64,000 nucleotides of DNA from JALCLA01 sp965653565 (GCA_965653565.1 CBFHAI010000003.1:1-64000), one strand, 5' to 3'. Shown: positions 1 to 9,711, counted from the first letter of the stretch. The notes: generated by a model from the letters alone, not told the origin. A program made the numbers and translations.

Positions 1-2
1 AC

Positions 3-209
3 GGCGACACGGTGCCCGATCCGCTCGATACCTGCCCGCTCGATCCTCAGAACGACCAGGATGGCGACGGTGTTTGCGGCAACCTCGACAACTGCCCTTT
101 GGTTTCGAATCCGTCGCAACAGGACGACGATGGGAATGGAGTCGGGAATGCGTGTGAAGCCGTACCGGAAGGCGATGCAATCTTCAGGAATGGATTCGAA
201 GCGACTTGA
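3..209 (+). CDS. Secreted Ca-binding (thrombospondin type 3-like) protein, 3' end only
   Basis: The gene enters from the left edge, so only the last 68 codons are visible. They carry Asp-rich loops (NDQDGDGVCGNLDNCP, then QQDDDGNGVGNACE) that match the D-x-D-x-D-G-x-x-D-x-C-P pattern of thrombospondin type 3 repeats. These bind calcium in extracellular proteins. The protein ends in AIFRNGFEAT, a tail shared with many secreted proteins in this window. The start, signal peptide and main domain lie outside the window, so the specific role is unknown. Confidence 0.75.
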   Translation, partial: GDTVPDPLDTCPLDPQNDQDGDGVCGNLDNCPLVSNPSQQDDDGNGVGNACEAVPEGDAIFRNGFEAT

Positions 210-1233
210 CCTTCCGCGCGACGGCGTGCCTCACAATGCTGAGCGACCACAGCCAGTCGCACGCCGGTCGTTTGAGTGCGGGTCCACGATGTATCCAGGA
301 ATTTGCGTGTCGGTCCGAGCGTGACGTGTGGTCAGAACAAGTTGGGAAAATATGCGTGATGCAAATCATCCCCTCAGTCGAGCTGGGCGCGAACCCGTGA
401 GAATGCCAGAAGGTGCTTCTGGAAGGCCACTACGTCGTGGCCAAGGTCGAATCCGGCGGCATAGTGCGCCTATTCGGCTTTCAAAAAGGCGGGCCTGCGA
501 AGAACTTCATTAGGGAGAGCGTGTTGCGGGAAATTTCGATTTCCGGCGGCGGAACGGCGACTGAAACCTTCGCCATGATCATCGTGAATCCGTGACCATT
601 GGAGGATCCGCAAGATCGCAACAATCCGCAGCCGTCGCATCTGCGCCGGCTGCAGCGGCTACCGGCAATAGCAGGAAGCAAGGTCGGAGCCCTCTGCAGT
701 TCCCCCGGCACTTGGTTTACTTATATCGAGCCGGATTGATGAGCGACCCCCAACGCAAGATCGACATGTTTACGTTTAGCCGCACTGCCGAATCGACTTG
801 TTGCAGTCAGCGGATCTTCTGAGCCTTCTCAAGTCGCCGACCACTAGCTTCATCTTCGACACTATTGCCGGTATAGGTCTGCCTACGCGCTTGGTGGTGG
901 TAAACCTTCCACAAGTCAGCGATCGATACGCGAGCCGATCAACCATGTGCCGTGTTCGATACTGCGCTTACCACCGAGAAAATGGCGGTCAGAACTGAGC
1001 AGATGCGGCTGGACGATAGATGATGGCTTCTGTGGTCAGTGGCCGAAATATCGCGGGTTTGAGTTGCGCCCCGAGCGTACCTGAATTTCACCACCATGGC
1101 GGGACGCTGGCCCGTATTGCGCCTTGAACACAGGTGCGGATGGACGAGGTGAGGTTGTGCCGCCCGCGGCGCTATTGCGCGGGAATGTCCGCCCGAAGAT
1201 ACAACCCTGCCTGGGCACTGGAAAAATTGAAAG
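210..1233. other. 1-kb stretch without a convincing gene
   Basis: Only short ORFs of about 60-100 codons on both strands occur here, and none has a signal peptide, a recognisable family motif or a clear ribosome binding site. The best candidate is the short ORF at 413-595, listed separately. I see no tRNA, strong terminator or repeat. It could be decayed coding sequence next to the accessory genes. Confidence 0.5.
413..595 (+). CDS. Doubtful small ORF, possible gene fragment
   Basis: A 60-codon ORF from a GTG. A stop codon lies only five codons upstream, so it cannot extend much. The composition looks protein-like, with alternating hydrophobic residues such as HYVVAKVESGGIVRLFGFQ and a C-terminus of TFAMIIVNP. 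No family is recognised and there is no good ribosome binding site. It may be the remnant of a longer gene or chance. Confidence 0.2.
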   Translation: MLLEGHYVVAKVESGGIVRLFGFQKGGPAKNFIRESVLREISISGGGTATETFAMIIVNP

Positions 1234-1653
1234 ATGGCCAAACCAATCCACCCGATCCCATGCGGCCTGCTAGTGCTGACGTTCGGCGTGTTTTTCGCGT
1301 GCGAGGCACGCTCTGAGTCTGTGCCTGCGGGCCGTTACGAAGGCCATATCTGGTCGAACAGTCTGCGGCCGGGCACAACGAACTTTCATCCGTCGTCTGA
1401 TGGCGTGACCGGCAACTACGAATTCGAGGTTGCAGGCGATATCGAATCCGGTACGTTGCGTACGTGTCGCGAAACCGTGCCGCTGAACTGGCGGTGCGAG
1501 TGGCAGGATGCTTACGGCACGGGCCTTCTCGAAATGGAATTCTCGGCCGACTACAGCGCATTCGAAGGCATCTGGAGCGATGACAACAATCCACCCTCGC
1601 TCGGGCTCGAGTGGAACGGAGCGCGCGTGGCCACCGCTACGGCGGAACGCTGA
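1234..1653 (+). CDS. Small secreted protein of unknown function
   Basis: 139 residues. The N-terminus has a short basic/polar region and a hydrophobic core (CGLLVLTFGVFFAC) and then a polar mature region, so it is exported. FFAC is a weak lipobox, so lipoprotein versus soluble secretion is open. The mature part has the rhythm of small beta-barrel proteins: GRYEGHIW, GNYEFEVAGDIESGTL, W-R-C-E-W-Q-D and FEGIWSDD, with repeated G-x-Y and G-x-W turns and one Cys pair. It resembles unnamed secreted beta-sandwich proteins. It lacks the GFE tail of its neighbours. Function unknown. Confidence 0.65.
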   Translation: MAKPIHPIPCGLLVLTFGVFFACEARSESVPAGRYEGHIWSNSLRPGTTNFHPSSDGVTGNYEFEVAGDIESGTLRTCRETVPLNWRCEWQDAYGTGLLEMEFSADYSAFEGIWSDDNNPPSLGLEWNGARVATATAER

Positions 1654-1700
1654 TCATCATGCCGCATTTCACGGGCCCTCATTTATTCCCCTCGTTTACT

Positions 1701-2279
1701 ATGCGCAAGCGATCCGTATCGCTTGCCCGCACATCGCTGCTGCTAGCGATCGCCCTGGCGGCCAGTTGCGCCGCCGCGCAGACGCTTCCTGTCGTCAACG
1801 GCACGTTCGATTCATCTGCTGCAGGTTGGGCCTGGTTTCCGGCCCAGGCGGTTTCTTTCCGTCCTGGTCCGGACGCAGAAGGCGCTGCGAACAGCGGTTA
1901 TGTGGAATTGAACGCTTTGCCGAATTCGGTGGCCCATATCGAGCAATGTTTCCTTCTGCCGCAGGACACCCCTTGGGGGGTGCGGCCCGATTTCAAATAT
2001 CAACATAACGGGTACAGGCTCAGCGCCCAAGTTGCCGGCTTTCCAAACACGAATTGTTCGGGCCCTCCGCTTCCCAATCCGAAAGAAGCTCAGCGAAATG
2101 TCTTCGACCCGGCGTCGACATGGACGGCTTTTTCCATTCGGCATCTGCGCGTGCCGGCGGGTTCCCAAAGCATCCGACTTGGCTTCGGGATCTCCTGCAC
2201 GCCGACCATGGCATGTACTGGAAAGTTCGATTCGGTTGAGGCGACCGGAGTGCTCATCCAGGACGGGTTCGAGGACTAG
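1701..2279 (+). CDS. Secreted protein with GFE tail, unknown function
   Basis: 192 residues from ATG 1701, chosen because it places a classic signal peptide (MRKRSVSLARTSLLLAIALA, cleavage near AAA-QT) at the N-terminus; the frame is open further upstream. The mature part starts LPVVNGTFDSSAAGWAWFP, the usual opening of carbohydrate-binding or F5/8-like beta-sandwich domains (N-G-x-F-D-x-x-x-x-G-W). Four Cys residues suggest disulfides. It ends VLIQDGFED, the tail found on other exported proteins here. A sugar- or surface-binding role is inferred from the fold pattern only. Confidence 0.7.
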   Translation: MRKRSVSLARTSLLLAIALAASCAAAQTLPVVNGTFDSSAAGWAWFPAQAVSFRPGPDAEGAANSGYVELNALPNSVAHIEQCFLLPQDTPWGVRPDFKYQHNGYRLSAQVAGFPNTNCSGPPLPNPKEAQRNVFDPASTWTAFSIRHLRVPAGSQSIRLGFGISCTPTMACTGKFDSVEATGVLIQDGFED

Positions 2280-2597
2280 AGTCCGGACTCCTTCCCGCGG
2301 GTATGGCCCCAGAAAGTCATTTCTGCAGACGAATCGCACAGGAACCGTGCGCTCATCTGATTCGACTTCGAAAAGCCTCGTTGTAGGGCTGTCACTTGCA
2401 GCGTGAGCGAGGCGCCACGCCAATAGCCAGTTTTAATCGTTTCAAGCTGGCAAAGAAGCACGTGCCCAACTCGTGACCTTCGCCCAGGCTGAGATTCGTT
2501 TCGCCTCGTCGCCTTATTGTCGATTGGTATGCTTGGCGTTGGCGGGCAACCCGCCGATTCGACGCTGTCCGTGCCGACTTCAATTGGCAGGCTGGAC
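2280..2597. other. Intergenic, nothing recognised
   Basis: About 320 bases between a small secreted protein and the DUF5916 gene. Short ORFs only. The frame of the downstream gene is open through the last 80 bases (in-frame starts at 2517 and 2529), so the 5' end of that gene may lie a little further upstream. Confidence 0.4.
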
Positions 2598-4916
2598 ATG
2601 CAACTGAACAACGACGGCATTGGGCTAATCATCAAGGCGCTCTTGGGCTGCTGTCTCAAACTCGCTCGCGTCAGGCACAAGGCCGGCCAGCTGGCCTGCG
2701 GTTGTCTTTGGCTGGTATGGGCGCAATACGTTAGCGCGGCGACCATCGTGGTCGATGGAATTCCAGATGAAGCGGCGTGGGCGGATGCAACGTCCCTGGG
2801 TCCGTTCACTTCGGTCCATCCTTTTTCGGATGCGATCGTTCCCGACGATCGCCGTGTCGAGGCGAAACTGCTTTCCACGGAAGAGGGGATAGCATTGACG
2901 GTCAAGGCGTGGCATCCGGCAAGTGTTCCGCAAACCCGTGCACGCATCCAGAGAGACGGCACTGCGGCGGTCGACCGCTTCAACGTCATGATCGATTTCA
3001 ACGCCGACGGGCGTGCCGGCTACAACTTCACGATCACCACTTCTGGCGATATCGCCGACGAAACCATCACTAACCAGAATGTCTTCAACTACGACTGGGA
3101 CGGAACATGGAAACATGCGGCGAGCGATTTCGACGGGGGCTATTCGGTCGAATACCTGATCCCGTGGAGCACCGCCATGATGGCGGAATCGTCATCGGAG
3201 GTTCGGACCATTGGCGTCTACGTCGATCGCGTTCTTGCCGCGACCGGTGAGCGGCAGGGGTTTCCCCGCGCCAGCTTCACGCGGCCGCGGTTTCTCAGCG
3301 ATTTCGAGAAAATCCAGATTCCGCAATATCGCAAAAGCCTGCTGGCGGTCACGCCTTATGGTGTTGCCGTGGCCGATCTCAGCCAGCGCAACGAAGAGGC
3401 GAAAACCGGCGCCGATGTGGTGTGGAAACCCAACGGCGACCACCAATTCGCATTGGCGATTCACCCCGATTTCGGGCACGTCGAAAGCGATCAACTGGTC
3501 GTCAACTTCAGCACGACGGAAACCGTTTTTACCGACAAGCGCCCCTTCTTTACCGAAAACCAGAGCTACTTCGATCTCCAGCATCCCGTCGGACAGCTGT
3601 TCTACACCAGGCGCGTCGGCGGCCCGGCGGACGCTGGAACGGGCGCATCGGACATCGCCCTTGCCGCCAAAGGTGTCGGCCGATTCGGCGGTTTGGGCTA
3701 TGGCGCATTCGTAGCAAAAGAGGAAGGGCAGGCTGGGCGCGACTACATGCTTGCGCGAGCCACCGTGGGAGACGAACGCCTGCTCGGCGGTGCGACGGTA
3801 AGCCATGTGGATCGTCCCGCGCTGGGCCGTCAATCGACCGTGGCTGCGGTGGATGGAAACTGGAAACCCAATGAGCACTGGGTCGTCAGGCCGCTGATCG
3901 CAGCGAGCCAGATACAGATCGACCGCTCGCGCGTGTCGGGAGCCGCCGCGGGGGTCGTAGCCGACTGGGATATGCCGGGTCCTTGGCGCCAGATGTACAT
4001 GGGCACCTTTGCTAGCGATTCCTTCGACCTCAACGATCTGGGCTACCAGGCCCGTAATGATTTCGCCCAGTTGGAATGGGAGAACGCATACCGCGTCGAC
4101 GAACTGCCGTCAGATTCGCGATTTGCCACGCACGAGTACAGGCTCGAGCTGATCCACCGCGAGAATACGCAAGGTCTGCGTCTCTTGGGTCAGGCCAGCA
4201 TCTATCGCTCCTCCACCCGCCGGGATGGCGGCACGCAGGACGCGATGCTCCGCTGGAAAGCTCCGCAATACGACGACCGTCTCACCCGCGGCCATGGACC
4301 GGTTCGGATCGGTGGCGGGCCGCAACTGTATCTGGATTGGGAACAACCGCGTCAAGGCGACGCGCGTTGGGGCTGGTACGCACAGTTGGAAGTTTTTCCG
4401 AATCCTCTGGGCGGCCACTCGATTTACGGCGGGATCCGTCCGCATTTTCACGCCGGGCCAAACTTCGATATCGATGCAGGAATATTCCTGTGGCGACAGA
4501 CGGATTGGCTTCTCTGGCAGCACGATGCCGAACTCGGAAGTTTCTTCGCCCAGCGTGCCGAAATTTACTCGGATCTCAATTGGTTTCTGGGCGACAAGCA
4601 CGAGTTGCGACTCAAGTTGCAAGCCATCGGGATCGATGCCAAGGCCCTCAAGGCCAGGCGTGTGTTGCCGGGCGGCAATGTAGTGGACAGCGAAGCGCCG
4701 CTTCGCGACTTCCAACTGCGCAACCTGGGTTTCCAGATCCGGTATCGCTACGCACTCAACCCGAAGAGCGACATCTTTGCGGTCTACGGCCGCGGCGGTT
4801 ACCGCATCGACGACGAGGAACGCGAGCTGGGCGAAACCTTGGACGACGTTTTTTCTCTGAAAGACGATCACCAGATACTCGTGAAGTTCGCCTACCGGTT
4901 CGAACTCGGGTCGTGA
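2598..4916 (+). CDS. DUF5916-type outer-membrane protein with N-terminal CBM9-like domain
   Basis: 772 residues from ATG 2598. A hydrophobic stretch LACGCLWLVWAQYVSA ends about residue 48, after an unusually long n-region, so the true start could be later. The mature N-terminus (TIVVDGIPDEAAWADATSLG) is the opening of carbohydrate-binding module family 9-like domains. The sequence then runs through PRFLSDFEKIQIP and FTDKRPFFTENQSYFD to a long C-terminal half rich in alternating aromatic/polar strands, ending KFAYRFELGS. This layout matches DUF5916 proteins, thought to be CBM-plus-beta-barrel outer-membrane proteins. The substrate is not known. Confidence 0.8.
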   Translation: MQLNNDGIGLIIKALLGCCLKLARVRHKAGQLACGCLWLVWAQYVSAATIVVDGIPDEAAWADATSLGPFTSVHPFSDAIVPDDRRVEAKLLSTEEGIALTVKAWHPASVPQTRARIQRDGTAAVDRFNVMIDFNADGRAGYNFTITTSGDIADETITNQNVFNYDWDGTWKHAASDFDGGYSVEYLIPWSTAMMAESSSEVRTIGVYVDRVLAATGERQGFPRASFTRPRFLSDFEKIQIPQYRKSLLAVTPYGVAVADLSQRNEEAKTGADVVWKPNGDHQFALAIHPDFGHVESDQLVVNFSTTETVFTDKRPFFTENQSYFDLQHPVGQLFYTRRVGGPADAGTGASDIALAAKGVGRFGGLGYGAFVAKEEGQAGRDYMLARATVGDERLLGGATVSHVDRPALGRQSTVAAVDGNWKPNEHWVVRPLIAASQIQIDRSRVSGAAAGVVADWDMPGPWRQMYMGTFASDSFDLNDLGYQARNDFAQLEWENAYRVDELPSDSRFATHEYRLELIHRENTQGLRLLGQASIYRSSTRRDGGTQDAMLRWKAPQYDDRLTRGHGPVRIGGGPQLYLDWEQPRQGDARWGWYAQLEVFPNPLGGHSIYGGIRPHFHAGPNFDIDAGIFLWRQTDWLLWQHDAELGSFFAQRAEIYSDLNWFLGDKHELRLKLQAIGIDAKALKARRVLPGGNVVDSEAPLRDFQLRNLGFQIRYRYALNPKSDIFAVYGRGGYRIDDEERELGETLDDVFSLKDDHQILVKFAYRFELGS

Positions 4917-5224
4917 ACGCGAGTTCTTCGCGCGGCAAGGCACCCGAAATCATCGTTGCGCCGGAAGGAAGGATCAAGGCGACGACCGGTTGAGCACGAG
5001 CGTACAAATGCGGCGGTTTCATCTCAGGTCTCGCGCACTTGAATCGACCAGGTGCCGGGAACCGCCATGCAAATGCAACTTCACCTCCGCGGGCGCGCGC
5101 CCGCACCGAGCTTCGCAAGAATGGCGTCTGATGATGTCTGTCGAATCGCACAGCGCGCCGGCTTCGGCCAGCGACGCGGCGACGGCGGGAGCCGCAGACA
5201 ATGCCATCACTCCGGCGATGCACG
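4917..5224. other. Intergenic, nothing recognised
   Basis: About 310 bases. An overlapping ORF at 4990-5292 has no family features and runs into the transporter gene in another frame, so I do not call it. A weak hairpin lies just after the upstream stop (CGCGA/TCGCG at about 4919-4933). Confidence 0.4.
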
Positions 5225-6529
5225 ATGAAACGGTCGTGCTGCACCCGATTGGCGGACATCGCCTCGGCGACGCTGGGCGTCGAACGCGATGAAGTCGCCG
5301 CCACGCTGCTGGGCGGGGCGGCGTTCTTCCTTCTCTTCACGGGCTACTTCATGTTGCGCCCCATCCGGGAGACGATGGGAATCGCGGGCGGAGTTCAGAA
5401 CCTGAAGTGGCTTTTCACGGCGACGTTTGCTGCAACGCTGCTGACACTGCCGTTGTTCGGCTGGCTGGCGGCGCGCGCTCCGCGCAATCAGGTCGCTATA
5501 GTAACCCTGCTGTTCTTCGCGCTGAATCTGGTTGGTTTCGCCGCCGCGATGAGCTGGCTACCCGAAACGAAGTGGGTTGCCCGTAGCTTCTACGTCTGGA
5601 TTTCGGTCTTCAATCTTCTCGCTGTGTCCGTAGTCTGGAGTCTGCTTGCAGATTTGTTCGAAGTGAACGAAGCCAAGCGCGTCTTTGCTGTGATTGCTGC
5701 GGGTGCGTCGGCGGGCGGGCTGGTCGGGCCGCTTCTGGGGTTCGCACTGGTTCGCGTCGTGGGTCATGCCGGCCTGACCGTTCTGGTGTCGGCAATGTTG
5801 ATCGCAACGGTTGCAATGTTGCAGCTGCTGAAGCGGACACGACGATCTTCCACCGGTCGCTCGCTGCAAGGGCCACCGCTCTCTCACGCCATGGGCGGCT
5901 CGGTTTTCGCGGGTTTCGCGCTGGTTCTGCGCTCGCGTTTCCTGATGTCGATCGCAGTGTTCGTTTTGCTGCTGGCAAGTACGACGACATTCCTCTATTT
6001 CGATCAGGCGCGTTTGGTTTCCCTGGCCTATCCCGATCCGGAAAGTCAGACGCGCGTGTTCGCGTCGATCGATGCCCTGGTGCAACTGCTTGCGATTCTG
6101 ACCCAATTGTTGTTTACCGGACGCCTCGCTAGAACACTCGGCATGGTGGCTTTGCTGGCGGGAATTCCCTTCCTCGTGGCGGCAGGCTTCGCGTGGCTCG
6201 CGATCGCGCCGACCTTCCACGTGCTGGCGATCGTCATGATTGTGCGGCGCGCTGGTGAATACGCTTTCATTCGGCCCGGTCGCGAGATCCTTTTCACGCT
6301 GGTCCCGGCCGAGCAGAAGTACAAGGCGAAAAGCTTCATCGACACCGTCGTCTATCGTGGCGCCGACGCCTTGAGCGGCTGGGTGAAGGCCATCATCGAC
6401 GGATTGCTCTTGCAGCCGGCGATTACCGCGCTTGCCGGTGCGGTCGTCGCCTTGCTCTGGGCGGCTACGGGGGTTTACGCCAGCCGCCAGGCGAGCGTGC
6501 TTCCCTCCGACCAGCGCGAACGGGCTTGA
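5225..6529 (+). CDS. MFS transporter, ATP/ADP antiporter-like
   Basis: 434 residues, mostly membrane. About twelve hydrophobic segments can be picked out, starting with LLGGAAFFLLFTGYFMLRPI. The N-terminal pattern ERDEV-(x)10-FFLLFTGYFMLRPIRETMG is typical of the bacterial MFS branch related to nucleotide (ATP/ADP) translocases, in which Y-x-x-L-R-P-x-R is conserved. Other signatures are FEVNEAKRVFAVIAAGASAGGLVGP, read in two overlapping parts, and EQKYKAKSFIDTVVYRGAD near residue 375. The substrate in free-living bacteria of this branch is unknown. Start ATG 5225 is preferred over an upstream in-frame start at 5201; neither has a strong ribosome binding site. Confidence 0.8.
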   Translation: MKRSCCTRLADIASATLGVERDEVAATLLGGAAFFLLFTGYFMLRPIRETMGIAGGVQNLKWLFTATFAATLLTLPLFGWLAARAPRNQVAIVTLLFFALNLVGFAAAMSWLPETKWVARSFYVWISVFNLLAVSVVWSLLADLFEVNEAKRVFAVIAAGASAGGLVGPLLGFALVRVVGHAGLTVLVSAMLIATVAMLQLLKRTRRSSTGRSLQGPPLSHAMGGSVFAGFALVLRSRFLMSIAVFVLLLASTTTFLYFDQARLVSLAYPDPESQTRVFASIDALVQLLAILTQLLFTGRLARTLGMVALLAGIPFLVAAGFAWLAIAPTFHVLAIVMIVRRAGEYAFIRPGREILFTLVPAEQKYKAKSFIDTVVYRGADALSGWVKAIIDGLLLQPAITALAGAVVALLWAATGVYASRQASVLPSDQRERA

Positions 6530-6707
6530 CGCAATGCGATGCGCTGCCGGTCTCGCAAAGGTCGCCGGAACGTCTGCGCGGTTAGATCCATCGGGCAGGC
6601 TCCGGCAATTCGCTCGGCCGCGAAATGAAATCCGCTCGGCGTCCGGCCGGCGGGCAGTGCCTTCGCGTTGCGCTGTTCACGTTACATCCACCACAAGCAG
6701 GTTCGAT

Positions 6708-7742
6708 ATGTTCCTCAAGCTTTCCGGCTGCGCGATTCTCGCCTGCCTTGTCCTGGCTCCCGGTTTCGCGGGTGCCGCGCAGTTATGCAGCAATCTTCCT
6801 GCGTCGATGCGGGCGGCCAGAATCCATGAAGCGGGCGGGCCGGAAAAGCTGCACGTAGAGCGCCTGCCCGTGCCTGCGCCCGGCCGCGGAGAAGTGCTGG
6901 TCAAAGTCCACTATGCTTCCGTGAATCCGGTCGATTGGAAATTGCAGAAAGCAGGGCGACTCGATTTTCCGGCCACGCCGGGCGGCGATTTTTCCGGCGA
7001 AGTTGCGGGCGTGGGCCCGGACGTTACGGAATTCTCCTGCGGGGATGCCGTTGCCGGCATCGTCGACCAAGGCAGTCGACAGGGAAGCTACGCGGAATAT
7101 GTCAGCGTGCCGGTCAGTGAGATCGTCCGCAAGCCGTCGGGTTTGAGCATGCAGCAGGCCGCGGCATTCCCCACCGTGTCGGTGGCCACCCATCGGTTCT
7201 TGATCGAAGCGGCGGCAATCCAGCCGGGAGAGCGTGTTCTGATCCACGGCGGCGCCGGCGGCGTGGGTTCGGTGAGCGTGCAGGTCGCCAAGGCGAGGGG
7301 TGCCTATGTCATCGCGACAGCGTCCGCTCGCAACAAGGCGTTCCTTCAAGACATCGGGGCGGACGAGATCATCGACTACCGCAGCGTCCGGTTCGAGGAT
7401 GTGGTGAAGGATGTCGATGTTGTCATCGATACCGTCGGCGGCGATGTGTCCGTGCGATCGGAGAAAGTGTTGAAGAAGGGCGGGCGTCTGGTGACGATCG
7501 GAGGCGCCAGACCGGCTGCGGTGTGCGCTGCCGGGAGGGTGGTCTGCCCGCCGACCCCGCCTTGGGACGTTGCTGCCGGGATGTCGATGATCACGCCGCT
7601 GTTGGAGTCGGGCGCGGTTCGCATCAGTATCGACCGCGTCTATCCGCTCGCCGAGGTTCGTGCGGCACAGGAGCACAACATGGCGGGGCATACCCAGGGC
7701 AAGGTGGTTGTCGCGATGCTTGATTCTTCGGCGGGCCAATAG
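6708..7742 (+). CDS. Zeta-crystallin-like NAD(P)-dependent oxidoreductase with a signal peptide
   Basis: 344 residues. The catalytic part is a medium-chain dehydrogenase/reductase without structural zinc ligands: GroES-like half (VKVHYASVNPVDWKLQKAG, GDFSGEVAGVG), then the nucleotide-binding loop HGGAGGVGSVSVQVAKARGA near residue 183 and IDTVGGD. This fits the quinone oxidoreductase/zeta-crystallin group. The start at 6708 places a clear signal peptide (LSGCAILACLVLAPGFAGAA) before the usual enzyme start (MRAARIHEAGG). Export of a pyridine-nucleotide enzyme is unusual, because the periplasm is not thought to hold a free NAD(P)H pool. The frame is open upstream to 6432 but that part has no coding character. 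Confidence 0.8.
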   Translation: MFLKLSGCAILACLVLAPGFAGAAQLCSNLPASMRAARIHEAGGPEKLHVERLPVPAPGRGEVLVKVHYASVNPVDWKLQKAGRLDFPATPGGDFSGEVAGVGPDVTEFSCGDAVAGIVDQGSRQGSYAEYVSVPVSEIVRKPSGLSMQQAAAFPTVSVATHRFLIEAAAIQPGERVLIHGGAGGVGSVSVQVAKARGAYVIATASARNKAFLQDIGADEIIDYRSVRFEDVVKDVDVVIDTVGGDVSVRSEKVLKKGGRLVTIGGARPAAVCAAGRVVCPPTPPWDVAAGMSMITPLLESGAVRISIDRVYPLAEVRAAQEHNMAGHTQGKVVVAMLDSSAGQ

Positions 7743-7972
7743 CCGTATCGGATCGCCCGATTGCTTTTTGATGCAAGCCGCGCACGCGACATTTGCGCCA
7801 AGGCCAGCAGCCGACGACATCAAGCGGCCGGAGTTTCAAATCTGGAGAGTCGGATCATCCGGCCGTTCAGTAGTCGAACTCCGTGTCCGAACCGCAGTAA
7901 CCGGCGTCCGCCCCGTGGCGGAAGCCGCGCCTGAATCGCGCTTGTAGCGGCAAGTCTCCCTGCTCGCCTGTC

Positions 7973-8479
7973 ATGCGCACTCTGCTTCGACCCACCCTGC
8001 CTTCCCGAGCTTTCGCGCCGCATGCCGTGCGCGGCATCACGCTGCTCGAAGTGTTGGTGTCGGTGGTTCTGATGAGTGTGGGCTTGCTCGGGCTGGGCGC
8101 CATGCTGAGCGTGACCCTGCGCGAATCGCAGGAAAATATGAAGCGCGAACACGGCGTGCTGGTAGCGCAATCGATGGCGGAGCTGATGTCCGCCAACTTG
8201 CCGGGCGTGTTGCAGAATGCTTACGAAGGCCAGTTCCTTCCGGCCAGCGGCGTCGGGCCTTCGACCTGCAGCACCGCGTGCGATGCATTGCAGAAAGCTG
8301 CGTCCGACCGGGCCTATCTAGTCGCCACGCTATCGACTCTGGGCGAGTCGAGCGCCGCCTCGGTTCATTGCAGTTCCGGAATTTCTCCGGTGGTTTGCGA
8401 TATCCAAGTGAGCTGGCGCGACCTGAGCCTGCCGGACGCCAACACGCTTCAATCGGTCGATTGGCGATTCGTACCATGA
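7973..8479 (+). CDS. pilV: Type IV pilus minor pilin PilV
   Basis: 168 residues. The N-terminus has a 20-residue leader ending in Gly before ITLLEVLVSVVLMSVGLLGL, the type III prepilin signal (Gly at -1, Glu at +5) followed by the hydrophobic helix that packs in the pilus. Five downstream Cys are present (GPSTCSTACDAL; VHCSSG; VVCDIQV). PilV joins PilW, PilX, PilE and FimU/FimT in the priming tip complex that starts pilus assembly and presents PilY1. It is first in a run of genes coupled by 4-base overlaps: its stop overlaps the pilW ATG. Confidence 0.9.
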   Translation: MRTLLRPTLPSRAFAPHAVRGITLLEVLVSVVLMSVGLLGLGAMLSVTLRESQENMKREHGVLVAQSMAELMSANLPGVLQNAYEGQFLPASGVGPSTCSTACDALQKAASDRAYLVATLSTLGESSAASVHCSSGISPVVCDIQVSWRDLSLPDANTLQSVDWRFVP

Positions 8480-9711
8480 ACCGTGCATCGGGGTTCTCGC
8501 TCGTCGAGCTCATGGTCGGCCTGGCGATCGGTTCGATCCTGATCATCGCCGCGATCGCCGCTTTCATGGCGGTGTCCAACACCTCGGATGCAACGCAAAA
8601 GCTCGCGACGCTGGAAGAGAACGCGGTGTTCGCGCTCGAAACGATGGTGCGCGACATCCGCAACGCGGGGACGCGGCACTGCATGAACTTCGCCGGCGCC
8701 GCGCCGGTGAACCAGAATCCGAAGGGCGACAAGATCGGCGGTTTGTGGTCGCATTTCGATGCAACTGGCTCGGACTTGCGCCTGGGTCCTTTGCCGTCGA
8801 GCCAGCCGTATTTGATCGATGCTTCCTGGTTCATCCGGGGCAGCGACTGCGGTGGTGGCGTTTGCTCGTCGCTCGCAACGGCCGTGCCGTCGCCGTTCGC
8901 GCCGCCGGACCAAGGGACCAACGAGGGCGAGCGTCTGGCGTTGAGCGATGCGCTGGCACTGCGCTCGTTGCGCGGCCCGGGAGTGATGATCGACAGCGTG
9001 GATTCGCCGGGCGCCGACGGTGTGCCCGCCGCATTTCAATTCCACGGGCTAGCCGCCGACGTTCCGCTCGCCAGCAGCGATGTCGCGGTGGTGGCAGATT
9101 GCGGCGGGTCCTCGCTCGTGCGCGTCGCCGTGCAGGGCAATCGTGCGGAGCTTGCCGGCAATTTCGATGACGATCGTTTCCGCGCCTTGCAGCTGGCCGG
9201 ACAAGCCGCAATACATCCGGGATCCGACCTCGTTCCGGTCAGCTATTACCTGGCGCTTTCGGCAACGGCCGATCATCCTGATTCGCAGGAGCGCACCGGC
9301 AATCTGATTCGCCGCGAAGGCACAAACTCACAAGTGATCGCGCGCGGCATCGAACGGCTGGATTTCCGCTACCACCTCGAAACCGCGAACGGCAGCAGCG
9401 TCGTCCTCGACGCCGACGAGGTCGACACCTGGACCGATTGTCGCGTGAGCGAAAGCCCGGCTGCCGGTGCGGGTTGCGGTTGGGCATCACTGCTCGGCGT
9501 CGAAATCCACCTGCTCGCCTCCACCGCGGAGAACGTTCGCGCGCAAAGCGAAGCGCCGGCGGCATATCCCTTCGACGACAGCGGCAACTTTGACGGCGAT
9601 GCGTCGCCGAGAAATCTTCACGACGCGACCATTGCGCAAGGCATGACGCCGGGCCGCCGTCTGCGTCGTCACCTTTCCGCTTTTGCAGCCACTCGCGGGT
9701 TCAATCCATGA
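8476..9711 (+). CDS. pilW: Type IV pilus minor pilin PilW
   Basis: 411 residues from ATG 8476, which overlaps the pilV stop as ATGA. The prepilin signal is short: MNRASG then FSLVELMVGLAIGSILIIAA, with Glu at +5. The large C-terminal globular part (about 370 residues) is usual for PilW, the largest minor pilin of the tip complex. The frame is open 200 bases upstream, but that part is a shadow of pilV. Its stop overlaps the pilX start (ATGA at 9708). Confidence 0.9.
   Translation: MNRASGFSLVELMVGLAIGSILIIAAIAAFMAVSNTSDATQKLATLEENAVFALETMVRDIRNAGTRHCMNFAGAAPVNQNPKGDKIGGLWSHFDATGSDLRLGPLPSSQPYLIDASWFIRGSDCGGGVCSSLATAVPSPFAPPDQGTNEGERLALSDALALRSLRGPGVMIDSVDSPGADGVPAAFQFHGLAADVPLASSDVAVVADCGGSSLVRVAVQGNRAELAGNFDDDRFRALQLAGQAAIHPGSDLVPVSYYLALSATADHPDSQERTGNLIRREGTNSQVIARGIERLDFRYHLETANGSSVVLDADEVDTWTDCRVSESPAAGAGCGWASLLGVEIHLLASTAENVRAQSEAPAAYPFDDSGNFDGDASPRNLHDATIAQGMTPGRRLRRHLSAFAATRGFNP

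Noticed and set aside
4990..5292. 100-codon plus-strand ORF before the transporter
   Set aside because: Overlaps the transporter start in another frame and has no coding features.
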